In this document: in pieces, positions 8,875-17,600 of the stretch
Layout of the letters: each line of letters begins with the position of its first letter
Position numbering within the stretch: the stretch's first letter is position 1
NCBI GenBank assembly: GCA_043769275.1
Contig: JAYVJM010000076.1
Coordinates: 1-42,053 of the forward strand
Length of the DNA stretch: 42,053 bases
Source of the DNA: JAYVJM01 sp043769275
GTDB taxonomy: Bacteria; Pseudomonadota; Gammaproteobacteria; Pseudomonadales; UBA7239
Reading direction: 5' to 3'
Translations under genes and position numbers: made by a program
The notes under the pieces: model-generated
Seen by the model: the letters and a program-made list of their open reading frames with translations, nothing else
Told to the model about the DNA's origin: nothing
The model's database searches: none

Positions 8875-9588
8875 ATGAGCCTTGCCAATTATTTTGAGGG
8901 CGACCCCGCCTTCACCGCCGAACAAGAAACCGAACAGCTTCGCTTGACGCAAGCAATACGCACGCTGATCGACCACAGTGTGCAGCTCAATGCGCCGTTG
9001 GCGACATTAACGCAACTGGCTAATCAACTGGAGGCAGCCGCCGCTGTTATGGAGCCTTTTAGCACGGTGCGCCCGCTGGCATCTCACAACAAATTGTTTA
9101 AGCCAGAGGAGGCATCTTGGTCGTCGCCTTACAGCCCAGTTGTGGGGCGTTGTAATCCTCTGGCTGCGCCGATGAGTATTGTGTTGCGCGAGGGAAAAGC
9201 GATTGGGTCTGTGATCTTTGGCGAAGCCTACGAAGGCCCGCCTACCTGTGTGCATGGTGGCATCGTGGCACTGACGTGGGATCACGTAATGGCTATAGCC
9301 AATATGGCGATTGACGCACGCGGCCCCACAGCGTGGTTGCATGTGGAATATCGCAAACCCACGCCGCTGCATAAACATTTGCGTTTTGAGGCATGGATAG
9401 AAAAGCTGGAAGGTAAAAAAATCTTCGTGCGTGGCCGTTGTTATGTAGAAGGCGGCAATGGCGAAGTGATTACGCAAGCCACGGGGTTATTCATCAACAC
9501 AGTCATTAAAAATATAGGCGTTGATGTCGCGCAAATACGACAGGGGTTTACGCGTGACGCACCCGCGCATCACCACACTGCTGATTGA
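8875..9588 (+). CDS. hotdog-fold acyl-CoA thioesterase-like protein
   Basis: The protein has 237 residues. The C-terminal two thirds form a hotdog domain of the PaaI/4HBT type, with the signature GPPTCVHGGIVALTWDHVMA, where a hotdog helix follows the HGG turn, and later WLHVEYRKPTPLHKHL and GRCYVEGGNGEVITQATGLFI. The N-terminal 90 residues form a helical extension. Its likely role is hydrolysis of an acyl-CoA thioester, substrate unknown. The ATG at 8875 is the first good start after the divergent promoter region. Its 3' end overlaps yqcC by 35 bases, which suggests co-transcription. Confidence 0.78.
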   Translation: MSLANYFEGDPAFTAEQETEQLRLTQAIRTLIDHSVQLNAPLATLTQLANQLEAAAAVMEPFSTVRPLASHNKLFKPEEASWSSPYSPVVGRCNPLAAPMSIVLREGKAIGSVIFGEAYEGPPTCVHGGIVALTWDHVMAIANMAIDARGPTAWLHVEYRKPTPLHKHLRFEAWIEKLEGKKIFVRGRCYVEGGNGEVITQATGLFINTVIKNIGVDVAQIRQGFTRDAPAHHHTAD

Positions 9589-9883
9589 TTTAGAAATTGC
9601 GCTGCAACAGGCGCAGCGATGGACGGAAGAGCCTCCTTCTCCACAGGCGATGGCGAGTACAGAGCCGTTTTGCATCGACACGCTGGATTTTGATCAATGG
9701 CTGCAATTTGTTTTTTTGCCCCGTATGCGTAATGTCATAGATCACCGCTTGCATCTGCCGGAAAAGTGCGAGGTCGCCGTAATGGCAGAAACCGTGTGGC
9801 CAAATGATCGCGGTTTTTTGCCTGTTATTGCGTTGTTGCGGGCGCTGGATGAGTGCGTCAATAACCGTAAATCAGGCTGTTAA
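9554..9883 (+). CDS. yqcC: YqcC/DUF446 family protein
   Basis: This small cytosolic protein of 109 residues has unknown function. Family marks are PFCIDTLDFDQWLQFVFLPRM and VIDHRLHLPEKCEVAVMAE, close to E. coli YqcC, which has PFFMDTM and WLQWVLIPRM. The GTG at 9554 is chosen because AGGGG lies 7 bases upstream and the protein then begins THPRITTLLIDLE, right before the first helix. It overlaps the thioesterase gene by 35 bases. In E. coli yqcC is next to the tRNA modification gene truC; that partner is absent here. Confidence 0.8.
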   Translation: MTHPRITTLLIDLEIALQQAQRWTEEPPSPQAMASTEPFCIDTLDFDQWLQFVFLPRMRNVIDHRLHLPEKCEVAVMAETVWPNDRGFLPVIALLRALDECVNNRKSGC

Positions 9884-9986
9884 TGTTGGCCAGATTGCTA
9901 GGGTTTAATGGCCGCTTGGGAAAACGTGTGCTGTTGCCTTTAAATGCGGCGATAATGCGGCGGTTTTTTATTTCAGCGGTAAACCT

Positions 9987-10760
9987 ATGACGCTCGCCAA
10001 ACGTATTATTCCCTGCCTTGATGTTGACCGTGGCCGTGTCATGAAGGGCGTGCAGTTCTCTACATTACGCGATGCGGGTGACCCCGTTGAAATTGCTATG
10101 CGTTACAACGAGCAGGGCGCAGATGAAATTACTTTTCTGGATATTACTGCTAGCTCTGAAGACAGGGTCACAACCTACGCCACGGTTGAGCGCATGGCGC
10201 GCGAGGTATTTATCCCGCTGACAGTCGGCGGCGGCGTGCGAACCGTAGACGATATTCGTCGCCTGCTAAACGCGGGGGCGGACAAAATCGGAATCAATAC
10301 CGCCGCCATTCACAATCCTGAGTTTGTGCGCGCAGCTTCGGCGCGTTTTGGCGCGCAGTGTATTGTGGTGGCGATTGACGCTAAACGAGTGAGTGCCGGC
10401 GGCGCGCTTGATGGCTGGGAGATTTTTACGCATGGCGGCCGCAATGCGACGGGAATTGATGCTGTGTTATGGGCAAAAAAAATGGCCGAATACGGTGCCG
10501 GCGAATTGCTGCTAACCAGCATGGATAAAGACGGCACAAAAAATGGCTTTGATCTAGCGTTGACAGGAGCCATTAGCAGTGCCGTTAATATTCCAGTGAT
10601 TGCGTCTGGCGGCGTTGGCAACTTGCAGCACTTGGTGGACGGCGTGAAAGAAGGCGGTGCCGCTGCCGTACTGGCAGCAAGTATTTTTCACTTCGGTCAG
10701 CACACCATTCCAGAAGCCAAGCAGTTTATGGCGGCACAGGGCGTGGTTGTGCGTTTGTAA
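9987..10760 (+). CDS. hisF: imidazole glycerol phosphate synthase subunit HisF
   Basis: HisF is the cyclase subunit of histidine biosynthesis. It uses ammonia from HisH to form IGP and AICAR. The 257-residue TIM barrel has catalytic Asp12 (IIPCLDVD) and Asp131 (VVAIDAKR), phosphate-binding LTVGGGVR and IASGGVGN, and TSMDKDGTKNGFD. Barrel and length are normal. Other his genes are not within the window, so histidine genes are scattered, or split from hisBHA, in this genome. About 100 bases separate it from yqcC. Confidence 0.97.
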   Translation: MTLAKRIIPCLDVDRGRVMKGVQFSTLRDAGDPVEIAMRYNEQGADEITFLDITASSEDRVTTYATVERMAREVFIPLTVGGGVRTVDDIRRLLNAGADKIGINTAAIHNPEFVRAASARFGAQCIVVAIDAKRVSAGGALDGWEIFTHGGRNATGIDAVLWAKKMAEYGAGELLLTSMDKDGTKNGFDLALTGAISSAVNIPVIASGGVGNLQHLVDGVKEGGAAAVLAASIFHFGQHTIPEAKQFMAAQGVVVRL

Positions 10761-10847
10761 ACCGAAAACTCGTCGCGCTAGTTGGGCGCTTGGAGTCTGT
10801 TGCTGCGCTGTGCCAAACTGTGTGTCAGCTTATTTTGTGGAATGGTT

Positions 10848-11648
10848 ATGTTCGATCTGCCTGCGGGTCTTACGGCTCTTGTCCTCTACGTGGCTCTCGC
10901 ATGTTGGCAGTGGCGCAACTGGCGTAACCCTGCTGTGCCACGCAGCACGCTGTGGCTTGGGTTGGCGGTGTTTGCTTTGTGTCTGCATGGCTTGAGTGTC
11001 TACGGCTTGATTGACACATCGGCCGGTTTCTATTTCAGCTTTTTTCATATGGCTTCGCTGATTTTTTGGGTTATTTGCATCACCTTGGTGAGCAGTACCC
11101 GAACCTTGCCTGTCGCGGCTCTGCTGCCGCCCCTGTTTATCATTACCGCCGCAAGCATTGCTTGTTCGCTGTTTGTTGATGCGCATTTCACGCCGGTCGC
11201 TTTAACGTATCCAATTGCTTTGCATATTGTGTTATCCGTGCTGGCTTACAGCATGTTGACCATCGCTTGTGTACAAGCTGGCGCGTTGGCACTGCAAGAC
11301 CATTTGTTGCGCGCAAAACACTGGCCTAGTGTTATGGCGGTATTGCCGCCGCTGCAGACGATGGAGTCGTTGTTGTTCAAAATGTTATGGGCTGGCACGG
11401 CACTGCTGGCACTGTCTATCTTGACCGGCTTTTGGTTTTATGATGATTTACACGCCCAGCATTTGATGCACAAAGTGTTTTTTTCTCTGATCGCGCTTGT
11501 TGTGTATAGCATTTTGCTCTGGGGGCGATACACCTGTGGCTGGCGTGGTAAAACAGCTATTCGCTGGACATTTGCTGGTTTTGTTGCACTGATGCTGGCT
11601 TATTTCGGCAGTAAGTTGGTATTGGAGATGGTTCTTGCGCACGCCTAA
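10848..11648 (+). CDS. CcsA/YpjD-family inner-membrane protein (cytochrome c assembly-like)
   Basis: The 266-residue protein has about eight predicted membrane helices. A cytosolic linker, LLRAKHWPSVMAVLPPLQTMESLLFKML, sits between helices as in the YpjD family. Conserved features of the CcsA/HemX/YpjD fold include the histidine in ALHIVLSVLAYSML and the one in QHLMHKVFFSLIAL. Its function in gammaproteobacteria is not settled: it is annotated as cytochrome c assembly or transport-like, and is usually beside ffh, which is not visible here. Starts at 10842 and 10848 (both ATG) are close alternatives. Its stop codon overlaps the start of a DUF1120-like fimbrial gene by 14 bases. Confidence 0.8.
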   Translation: MFDLPAGLTALVLYVALACWQWRNWRNPAVPRSTLWLGLAVFALCLHGLSVYGLIDTSAGFYFSFFHMASLIFWVICITLVSSTRTLPVAALLPPLFIITAASIACSLFVDAHFTPVALTYPIALHIVLSVLAYSMLTIACVQAGALALQDHLLRAKHWPSVMAVLPPLQTMESLLFKMLWAGTALLALSILTGFWFYDDLHAQHLMHKVFFSLIALVVYSILLWGRYTCGWRGKTAIRWTFAGFVALMLAYFGSKLVLEMVLAHA

Positions 11649-12294
11649 ACTTTTGCAATTTTTTCTTTTAGTGAGTTTTTTGATTGCTGCTATACAGGGT
11701 GCTTTGGCCGGAAGTTCAGCCGGTATCACGCTCACGGCTACGTTGTTGCCGGATGCCTGTAGTGTCAGCGTCAATAAGTCGCGGATTGATTTTGGTGAAA
11801 TCCCCGCCAAGCGCATTACGGAAAAACCTAAAGACAATCATCTGCCGGAAAATGTCTTCAGGATAACAACCTCTTGCAGCGCCAAAGCCAGAAGCTATGT
11901 CAAATTTATAGACGACCGTGCAGGCTCTGAAGGAGGCGATATGAAGGAGGGCGTAGACACGGTGTTTGGCTTAGGGCTTTACAAAGGCAAAACTGTGGGC
12001 GGTTATCAGCTATACGCCTTGCCGGCAGGAAACTATGCGTACGATGGCATTCTAGGGTCGTTAGTCGTGTCTTCCGATGGCGGCCAATCGTGGCGAATAA
12101 AAAAAGCAATCTCGAAACCGCTGTTTATCAAACGAGGTGATTTGTTTGGTGTCGGCGTTAGTGATCCTATTTCCGCAAAAACCACGCGCATGTCGTTAAA
12201 GTTAGTGACCAGTATCAACGCGCGCTCTGCGCTTGATTTTTCCAGCACGATTCCTATTGATGGTCGCTTCACGATTGAGCTTTACACGCTGTAG
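11635..12294 (+). CDS. DUF1120-like fimbrial subunit/secreted protein (copy A)
   Basis: The 219-residue exported protein has a signal peptide (FFLLVSFLIAAIQGALA) and a mature domain beginning GITLTATLLPDACSVSV. It shares YVKFIDDRAGSEGGD, GLGLYKGK, GGYQ and the C-terminal DGRFTIELYTL with the next gene, so the two are paralogues. The alternating hydrophobic C-terminus and the single disulphide (DACS to TSCS) resemble chaperone-usher subunits. The nearby chaperone and usher genes support that role. The start is TTG at 11635 with GGAG 7 bases upstream and no ATG alternative. It overlaps the CcsA-like gene by 14 bases. The exact subunit role (tip, pilin or adhesin) is unknown. Confidence 0.7.
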   Translation: MRTPKLLQFFLLVSFLIAAIQGALAGSSAGITLTATLLPDACSVSVNKSRIDFGEIPAKRITEKPKDNHLPENVFRITTSCSAKARSYVKFIDDRAGSEGGDMKEGVDTVFGLGLYKGKTVGGYQLYALPAGNYAYDGILGSLVVSSDGGQSWRIKKAISKPLFIKRGDLFGVGVSDPISAKTTRMSLKLVTSINARSALDFSSTIPIDGRFTIELYTL

Positions 12295-12505
12295 GCCGTC
12301 GTAATACAGATAAGCGAGAAACTGCCTCCTAGGTATTTCCATCATTTAACCCCTTGTTTTTATTCGGATAGCCGCAGCAAAATGCCGCTGGCTTTGCCAT
12401 CGTGCGCCCCGTTTTTTTGGAGCAAGATGGCCATGTTCTTTGATAACAACGTCCCTAGTGCAAATAAAAGTTCCTAGCACTACTAACAATTGAGGAGTTA
12501 TTTTT

Positions 12506-13180
12506 ATGCGTAATAAATTCGGTTATGTCGGTTCTTCTGCGTTTGCCGCCCTGTTGGTTTCCGGCGCAGCGCATGCGGCAATCAGTGCCAACGTTGCCAT
12601 TACAGGCAGCATCGTGCCGAGCCCTTGTTCTGTTTCTGTCGATAAAGCAACCGTTAATGTCGGCAACATCAAACAGGAAACGCTTACGGATGATCCGCTT
12701 AAAAATCACTTGCAGGATCAGCCCGTAACGATCACTTATACCTGCGCCGCTGCGACACAGGCCTATGTGAAGTTTATTGATAACCGTGCTGGCTCAGAAG
12801 GTGGCGATTTTGGTTCTGGAAAACTCAGTATGTTTGGCTTGGGTTTGGGCAACAAAGGCAAAGCCTTTGGCGGTTACCAAATAAGCCAAGTGGTTGGTGC
12901 AAAAAACACCATTGATGGCGTGACGGGCAGCTTGATTGATGCAAATCCAGTGGGTGCTGCATGGGCAAAAAGTGCCTTGGCAACGATTCCCCTTAACATT
13001 AAATCTAAAAACTGGTTCAGTGTTTCAGCAGTTGGTTCAGAGACGGCAGGCCCAGCAAAGGCTATGACAACCGTGATGCCAATGGTCATTCAGGTTGGCC
13101 TTAACGCAAAATCCACCATTGATTTTAGTGCAGCCACTGCGTTGGACGGTCAGTTTACGGTTGAGCTTTATACCCTGTAG
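12506..13180 (+). CDS. DUF1120-like fimbrial subunit/secreted protein (copy B)
   Basis: The 224-residue protein has a clear signal peptide (FAALLVSGAAHA, cleaved before AISANVAITGSI). The mature N-terminus with PSPCSVSVDKA and the pair to YTCAAA give one disulphide. The segments YVKFIDNRAGSEGGD, MFGLGLGNKGK, GGYQI and the C-terminal DGQFTVELYTL match copy A. A strong GAGGAG ribosome binding site precedes the ATG, and the 211-base gap upstream suggests its own promoter. It is probably the more abundant subunit, by inference from the stronger translation signal. A degenerate palindromic repeat and then tRNA-Val follow. Confidence 0.74.
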   Translation: MRNKFGYVGSSAFAALLVSGAAHAAISANVAITGSIVPSPCSVSVDKATVNVGNIKQETLTDDPLKNHLQDQPVTITYTCAAATQAYVKFIDNRAGSEGGDFGSGKLSMFGLGLGNKGKAFGGYQISQVVGAKNTIDGVTGSLIDANPVGAAWAKSALATIPLNIKSKNWFSVSAVGSETAGPAKAMTTVMPMVIQVGLNAKSTIDFSAATALDGQFTVELYTL

Positions 13181-13228
13181 GTCGAGGCTCTAATTCTTGG
13201 GTCTAAATAAACCCGATTGAGATGCCAT

Positions 13229-13263
13229 CCGTTCGTCCTGAACTTATTGTTGGGGGCGAACGG
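13229..13263. repeat. degenerate copy of the dispersed palindromic repeat
   Basis: The outer arms CCGTTCG and CGAACGG are perfect, but the inner sequence is decayed (TCCTGAACTTATTG) and only 35 bases long. It lies just after the second DUF1120-like gene and may end its transcript. Confidence 0.6.
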
Positions 13264-13327
13264 TTGTGCATTGCGCGACAAGCCTGCCGCGAGCGGGATG
13301 TTTTATCCGGCTAAATAGCGCTTATTC

Positions 13328-13356
13328 TTTACAAAGCCAAAGGCGGCTGCTAGATT
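13328..13356 (+). promoter_or_regulatory. putative sigma70 promoter of tRNA-Val
   Basis: A TTTACA -35 element and a TAGATT -10 element are separated by 17 bases. The predicted start is about 33 bases before the mature tRNA. The GC-rich discriminator (GCCGCCCCC) downstream of the -10 is typical of stringently controlled stable-RNA promoters. Confidence 0.55.
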
Positions 13357-13396
13357 GCCGCCCCCACTGCAAGTGACGGGCGGGCAGTTAAGCGAT

Positions 13397-13473
13397 AGGC
13401 ACATAGCTCAGTTGGTTAGAGCACCACCTTGACATGGTGGGGGTCGCTGGTTCGAGTCCAGTTGTGCCTACCA
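13397..13473 (+). tRNA. tRNA-Val (anticodon GAC)
   Basis: The 77-base cloverleaf has acceptor arms AGGCACA/TGTGCCT, a D arm with AGCTCAGTTGGTTAGAGC, an anticodon stem CCACC/GGTGG with loop TTGACAT (anticodon GAC, reads GTC/GTT), and a T arm with GGTTCGAGTCC. The CCA end is encoded. The core is nearly identical to E. coli tRNA-Val2. It lies alone between two converging fimbrial gene blocks. No duplicate of its 3' end was seen in the window, so there is no sign of a tRNA-integrated island. Confidence 0.97.
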
Positions 13474-13511
13474 ATAAAAACAATGCGTTGATCGTCACAC
13501 ACCATAAGCCC

Positions 13512-14138
13512 TTACTTACGTCTCTTGATGGCTTGCTCGATAATTTCGAATGTCCCAACGCCTTGCCATTGCGTAACATCCCCAACCTTTGATGCATCCG
13601 CCGTGACATAGGGCTCGAATACAGCTTGCAGCGTGAAATTTTTCCCGCTTACGCTATGGCCATTAAGCAGCGGTATTGCGCCCTCACTGGGGTGGAGTTT
13701 AAGCGTCGGTGAGCTGGCATCGGGTGATAGAGCGTTACCCTTAACTCTGCCGAGATGAACTTCTTTACCGTCAAGCTGCGCGTGACTTAACACCACGGTA
13801 AAACGTCCGTTATCGCCAAAGCGGAAAGCTTCAGCATCTGCCACGGCCGCCTGAAGCAAGAGCGTCAAATACTGCGCTGTCGGACAGGTCACTGTCACGA
13901 CTACCGCTTTTTTCCCAAGCGACAGCAGGTGTCCGTAGGGGTTTTTGGCCAGCAGTTGGCCGCGAGTCTCGCGGCCATAATCCAGCGATGACGCGCTCAG
14001 TTGTACGCGACACGCTTTTTCATTGGCGGCACTCGCTTGTGTCGTTTCGCAGGAAGTGAACAAGAGCGCAGTGAGCACACCAGCAGCCAGTATGCGATGC
14101 CCATTCTTTGCATTAGTCGCTATCAGAAAAGCTCGCAT
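13512..14138 (-). CDS. DUF1120-like fimbrial subunit (copy C)
   Basis: The 208-residue exported protein is the last gene of the chaperone-usher operon. Its start overlaps the usher stop by 16 bases. The N-terminal signal (ILAAGVLTALLFTS) is followed by a cysteine, but the FTSC context is a weak lipobox. Ordinary cleavage after ASA is as likely. The mature part has CRVQLSASSLDYG and VTCPTAQYLTLLL, the Cys pair and strand pattern seen in copies A and B, but the conserved RAGSEGGD block is absent and the C-terminus (QGVGTFEIIEQA) differs. It may be a tip or terminating subunit, which is an inference only. Confidence 0.66.
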   Translation of the reverse strand: MRAFLIATNAKNGHRILAAGVLTALLFTSCETTQASAANEKACRVQLSASSLDYGRETRGQLLAKNPYGHLLSLGKKAVVVTVTCPTAQYLTLLLQAAVADAEAFRFGDNGRFTVVLSHAQLDGKEVHLGRVKGNALSPDASSPTLKLHPSEGAIPLLNGHSVSGKNFTLQAVFEPYVTADASKVGDVTQWQGVGTFEIIEQAIKRRK

Positions 14139-16648
14139 GTCGCTTCCACTTTTTCATAATAGGCATTGCCCGTAGGCTTGGAGGGTACGTTAAAACGCAG
14201 CTTGCACTGCTTATCTGCCGTTAGGCTAACGGTCAAGCCATCTTGATAACCATCCGCTAAAAAAATTTGCTGGTTGTCTAATACTGCGGTAACAAACTGC
14301 TCTTTTGCGTCGAATACGCCTGCGCCTTTGGGCAGCACAACCCCCGCAGGGTCGTTGACTGTCAACAGGAAGCGGCGCGTTTGCACAACACCAAAAGCGA
14401 CGTGACTGACTGAACCGCGACCCACATCAAGATCGCGTGTGCCGTTGCGGATGTCGGCATCGCGCGGCAGGCTTTTTGTCGAAATCTCAACGCGGCTTCG
14501 TGTGTAGGGGGTCAGTTGCGGGAGCACCGCTTGCCCCCATTTGTCCGTCCATACAGGACCCGCTGGCGTGTCAACTTGTACGCCAGACAGCTTGCCAACC
14601 GAGACAATGCCGAAGGTATCTTGTACCGGATAGGGGGAAAGAGATACGCCGTGCTTGTGCATGGCCATACCGCCTTGAAATTGCCCCGCGTAATTGGTGT
14701 TGTTCTCACCGGCAGAGTACGACAAATTGCTTCTGAAGTAGCGCGGCAGTAAGCCGACATTCGCAGAAACATCACTTTGCGCATCGGCGTTTTTATCCCC
14801 GCTGTAACTGCCCGCTACTTGATAGTCGACATATTCATTAACCTGCTCACTCAAACGCACAGATGTATTGCGGCGACTGTCACTATCGTTGAGCGATGCG
14901 CTGATGCTGCGGCGCTCTCCCATCGGCATGCTGAGGCTGAGGTAATAGGTGTTTTGACTCGATGTTTGGTAATAGAAAAGATTGTTTTCGTCAGCGGCGG
15001 CAGATTGCGCATCCAGATTGTGCTCCACATTAAACGAGACACTCACAGCACCGATGGATGTTCCCCAAGACCCAACCAAATACCGTTGGCTCGGACCGAC
15101 AAACTGTGTGGATGTGGAGTAAGAGCCACTGAAGCTGCCCCAGCGTGGATCGCGCCAATTTAACGTGCTGGTGTAGCGTGTTCGGTACCGCGTATTCAAG
15201 CTGCTTGTCGTCAGTGAAGCAGGGATGTCGGAAAGGTCGCGGTAACCGTGACTGCGCTGCGAAACGGAAAGGCTCAGTAAAATATCGGCCGGCAATTCCC
15301 CGCGCCAAGCTAGGCTCGACTGCAAACCGTTTACGCTTTTTTCGTCAAACGGGATGGAGGATGTCGGCACGGCGGGTGAAGCGGGCATAACCGCTTCATC
15401 TCGATTGTGGGATGCAAGTTCTTGCGCGCTAAAACTGCCCCAAGCGGATTGTGGCGTATCCCAGCCAATGCCGGTAGAAAAATAGGATTCTGCGCTCACC
15501 AGCCCTGAAGTTAGGGTCGAGCGACCCGCCCGCCAACCATAAGTGCCGGTGGCAACCCACGGCAGTTCGTCTTCGACGGTATCAAAGCTGCGCATTTTTC
15601 CCATCGCAAACGCATAACCCGGTGCCGCCCCTTGCGCCCCTATGTTTAATGAGGATGCAGGAATGACATATTGCGAACGGGCGCCATTGCTTTCAATCAC
15701 GGTTACCGTGACATCTTGCCGACCACTGAGCAAAGGCACGTCATCAAAAACAAAGGGGCCTGATGGCACCACGGTTGCGTACAGCAAGGCGCCATTTTGC
15801 CCCACCTCTACGCGCGCCTGACTGTGGGCAATACCCTCAATACGTGCGCCACTTTGCCTTGAGCTAGACAGTGCGGTCTCAGGCAAAAACTGCACACCAG
15901 TGATAGGTGCTCCTGCAAAAAGAGAGCTGCTCAAATCAATTTGACCTGTTTGCACAAGCGTTCTATAGCGTGGGAAAGTGCGCTGTGCATAGGTGTAAAG
16001 TGAGCGCCGTGTCGATTCACCATTCTGGCCAACATAGCTTTGCCGGCTGCGCACAATCCAGTCGCCTGCATTAAACCCCGCATCAAAATTTCCAGATTGA
16101 TAATCTTGTTGGCTGCTAGCAAACTCGCTGCGCTGCGTCAGAAAATCGTAGTTCAGCATGCCTGCGGTACCGCCTGAAGAGTAAGCAGAAATGTCCGGAC
16201 GGGTATCTTGTGCTTTAAGCGCATCACTGGGCACGATAAGTTCAATCTCTAGACGTTTTGGGTGTAGCTTGACAACAGTGCTTGGGAAACGCGCCAAAAA
16301 ATCCATACAAGCGGATGCGGGAGACTGTTTTTTGGGTGTTGCTTTTGGCTCTGGCACAACAAGACCAGCTTGGTCTAGCAGCTTTTTGTCAAAACAAAGC
16401 TCGTAGGCCTTATCTAAACGGACGATCCATTGCCCCTTGCGCTCACCATTAACAGTGACATCGACTTGTTCGCCCCCTTTAAAACGAGGAGCCTCACGAA
16501 AATAATCGGCAATCGACGTGTTTAATCCGCGCTGCTTAAGCAGCTCTTCATCAAAAATTTCCGTCGACGCAAGTGCCGTTTGCCATAGAAAAGCAAGCAG
16601 CAACACACACAGACACATCAAAAGCAGGGGTGACGAAAAACTGCGCAT
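14123..16648 (-). CDS. outer-membrane fimbrial usher
   Basis: The protein has about 841 residues, the usual size for FimD/PapC ushers. After a signal peptide (LLLAFLWQTALA) comes the N-terminal chaperone-binding domain (IFDEELLKQRG to the CMDFLARFPSTVVKL region). The 24-strand barrel region starts near LNYDFLTQ, and the plug lies in the GVQFLPETALSSSRQSGARIEG to GRQDVTVTV part. The C-terminal domains end with GVVLPKGAGVFD, an ADGYQDG turn and two late cysteines. It threads chaperone-delivered subunits through the outer membrane. The ATG at 16648 is preferred over TTG at 16654. It lies 21 bases downstream of the chaperone gene in the same operon. Confidence 0.9.
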   Translation of the reverse strand: MRSFSSPLLLMCLCVLLLAFLWQTALASTEIFDEELLKQRGLNTSIADYFREAPRFKGGEQVDVTVNGERKGQWIVRLDKAYELCFDKKLLDQAGLVVPEPKATPKKQSPASACMDFLARFPSTVVKLHPKRLEIELIVPSDALKAQDTRPDISAYSSGGTAGMLNYDFLTQRSEFASSQQDYQSGNFDAGFNAGDWIVRSRQSYVGQNGESTRRSLYTYAQRTFPRYRTLVQTGQIDLSSSLFAGAPITGVQFLPETALSSSRQSGARIEGIAHSQARVEVGQNGALLYATVVPSGPFVFDDVPLLSGRQDVTVTVIESNGARSQYVIPASSLNIGAQGAAPGYAFAMGKMRSFDTVEDELPWVATGTYGWRAGRSTLTSGLVSAESYFSTGIGWDTPQSAWGSFSAQELASHNRDEAVMPASPAVPTSSIPFDEKSVNGLQSSLAWRGELPADILLSLSVSQRSHGYRDLSDIPASLTTSSLNTRYRTRYTSTLNWRDPRWGSFSGSYSTSTQFVGPSQRYLVGSWGTSIGAVSVSFNVEHNLDAQSAAADENNLFYYQTSSQNTYYLSLSMPMGERRSISASLNDSDSRRNTSVRLSEQVNEYVDYQVAGSYSGDKNADAQSDVSANVGLLPRYFRSNLSYSAGENNTNYAGQFQGGMAMHKHGVSLSPYPVQDTFGIVSVGKLSGVQVDTPAGPVWTDKWGQAVLPQLTPYTRSRVEISTKSLPRDADIRNGTRDLDVGRGSVSHVAFGVVQTRRFLLTVNDPAGVVLPKGAGVFDAKEQFVTAVLDNQQIFLADGYQDGLTVSLTADKQCKLRFNVPSKPTGNAYYEKVEATCELF

Positions 16649-16669
16649 GAGCAAAAGCGAGCAATCGAC

Positions 16670-17428
16670 CTAGGGCTTTCCCTGTGCTTTTGGCTGTAGC
16701 TTTGGCTGTGCTATTAACGGGGCATCGTAGTGTTTGGTGAGGTAACCGTACACGGTAGCGGGAAATAAACGCACCGCCGTAGGTCGTGCGGCATTGGCTT
16801 TAATTGGTATAGTCAAATGCTCGCCCGCTAAAATATAGGTGCGCGGTAGCTCAACGCTCTCAGCACTAGGCATCAATTGCACCGACTGGGCTAATCGCAC
16901 TACATAAGGGCTGTCGTTGCTCACCTTTAACTGGTCGTTCTGCAGTGACCACTGCAAATGTTTCCAAGGCTCGCGATCTAAAGCCAAGCCTTTTGGGTGG
17001 ATCAAAACGGGCAAATTTTGGCGTGTTCCAATGGAGATTTGATTGTCCCCAGTTTTATTTTTAGGCGGCAGCCCTTCAAAGATAACCCGCTTAAAACGCT
17101 GGGTGCGCAAGGGTTCTTTGCTGTCCAGAATGAAGCGCACTAACTGGCTCTCCCCCGGCTCAACACGTATTATGGGCGGAACGATAATCAGCAGTGGCGC
17201 AGTATCCTCCGGCACATTGACTAACGAAGAGTAAAGCAGCACAGGATAAGGTGCTGGATTTTTGACCCCGATACTTGCCCCGCCTTCGCTTTCTTTCACG
17301 ATAACAACCGAGGTGTCCGGTTCTACGCCTTGCGCGCTGTTGTTCAAGACTTGCGCAAAGGCACTGTGGTTAACAGACAAAAAATAGAAACACGTTAGAA
17401 ATAGTAGCGCGTGAACAGGCTTCAACAT
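16670..17428 (-). CDS. periplasmic PapD-like fimbrial chaperone
   Basis: The product has about 252 residues with a signal peptide (LLFLTCFYFLSVNHSAFA). The two immunoglobulin-like domains are recognisable. Domain 1 has IRVEPGESQLVRFIL and RFKRVIFEGLPP. The G1 strand RQNLPVLIHPKGLA donates the strand to subunits, and NDSPYVVRLAQ opens domain 2. The short loop between F1 and G1 suggests the FGS subclass (inference). The ATG at 17428 has AGAGGGGG upstream. It is the first gene of the minus-strand operon chaperone-usher-DUF1120-like. Its tail is rich in Pro/Lys/Gln. Confidence 0.88.
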   Translation of the reverse strand: MLKPVHALLFLTCFYFLSVNHSAFAQVLNNSAQGVEPDTSVVIVKESEGGASIGVKNPAPYPVLLYSSLVNVPEDTAPLLIIVPPIIRVEPGESQLVRFILDSKEPLRTQRFKRVIFEGLPPKNKTGDNQISIGTRQNLPVLIHPKGLALDREPWKHLQWSLQNDQLKVSNDSPYVVRLAQSVQLMPSAESVELPRTYILAGEHLTIPIKANAARPTAVRLFPATVYGYLTKHYDAPLIAQPKLQPKAQGKP

Positions 17429-17600
17429 CACAACCCCCCTCTTGCTGTGCCGCACACAACGGGCTGCGGCAACCTAAAGTGGGTGCAGCATATCACTGTG
17501 TTAGGCGCGGGCAGGCATGTGCGTCTGCCTTTACAATAGCGCCCGGTTGTTTGTGATAAAAAATCCTATGTTTGAGAGCGATAAAAAGAGCCGTGTCCGT

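Noticed and set aside
9007..9477. 156-residue frame opposite the thioesterase gene
   Set aside because: It lies entirely within a recognised gene on the other strand and shows no family features. It is a codon-bias shadow.
13397..13473. tRNA-Val as an integration site for a genomic island
   Set aside because: No partial repeat of the tRNA 3' end and no integrase gene are seen. The flanking genes are fimbrial but lack mobile features.
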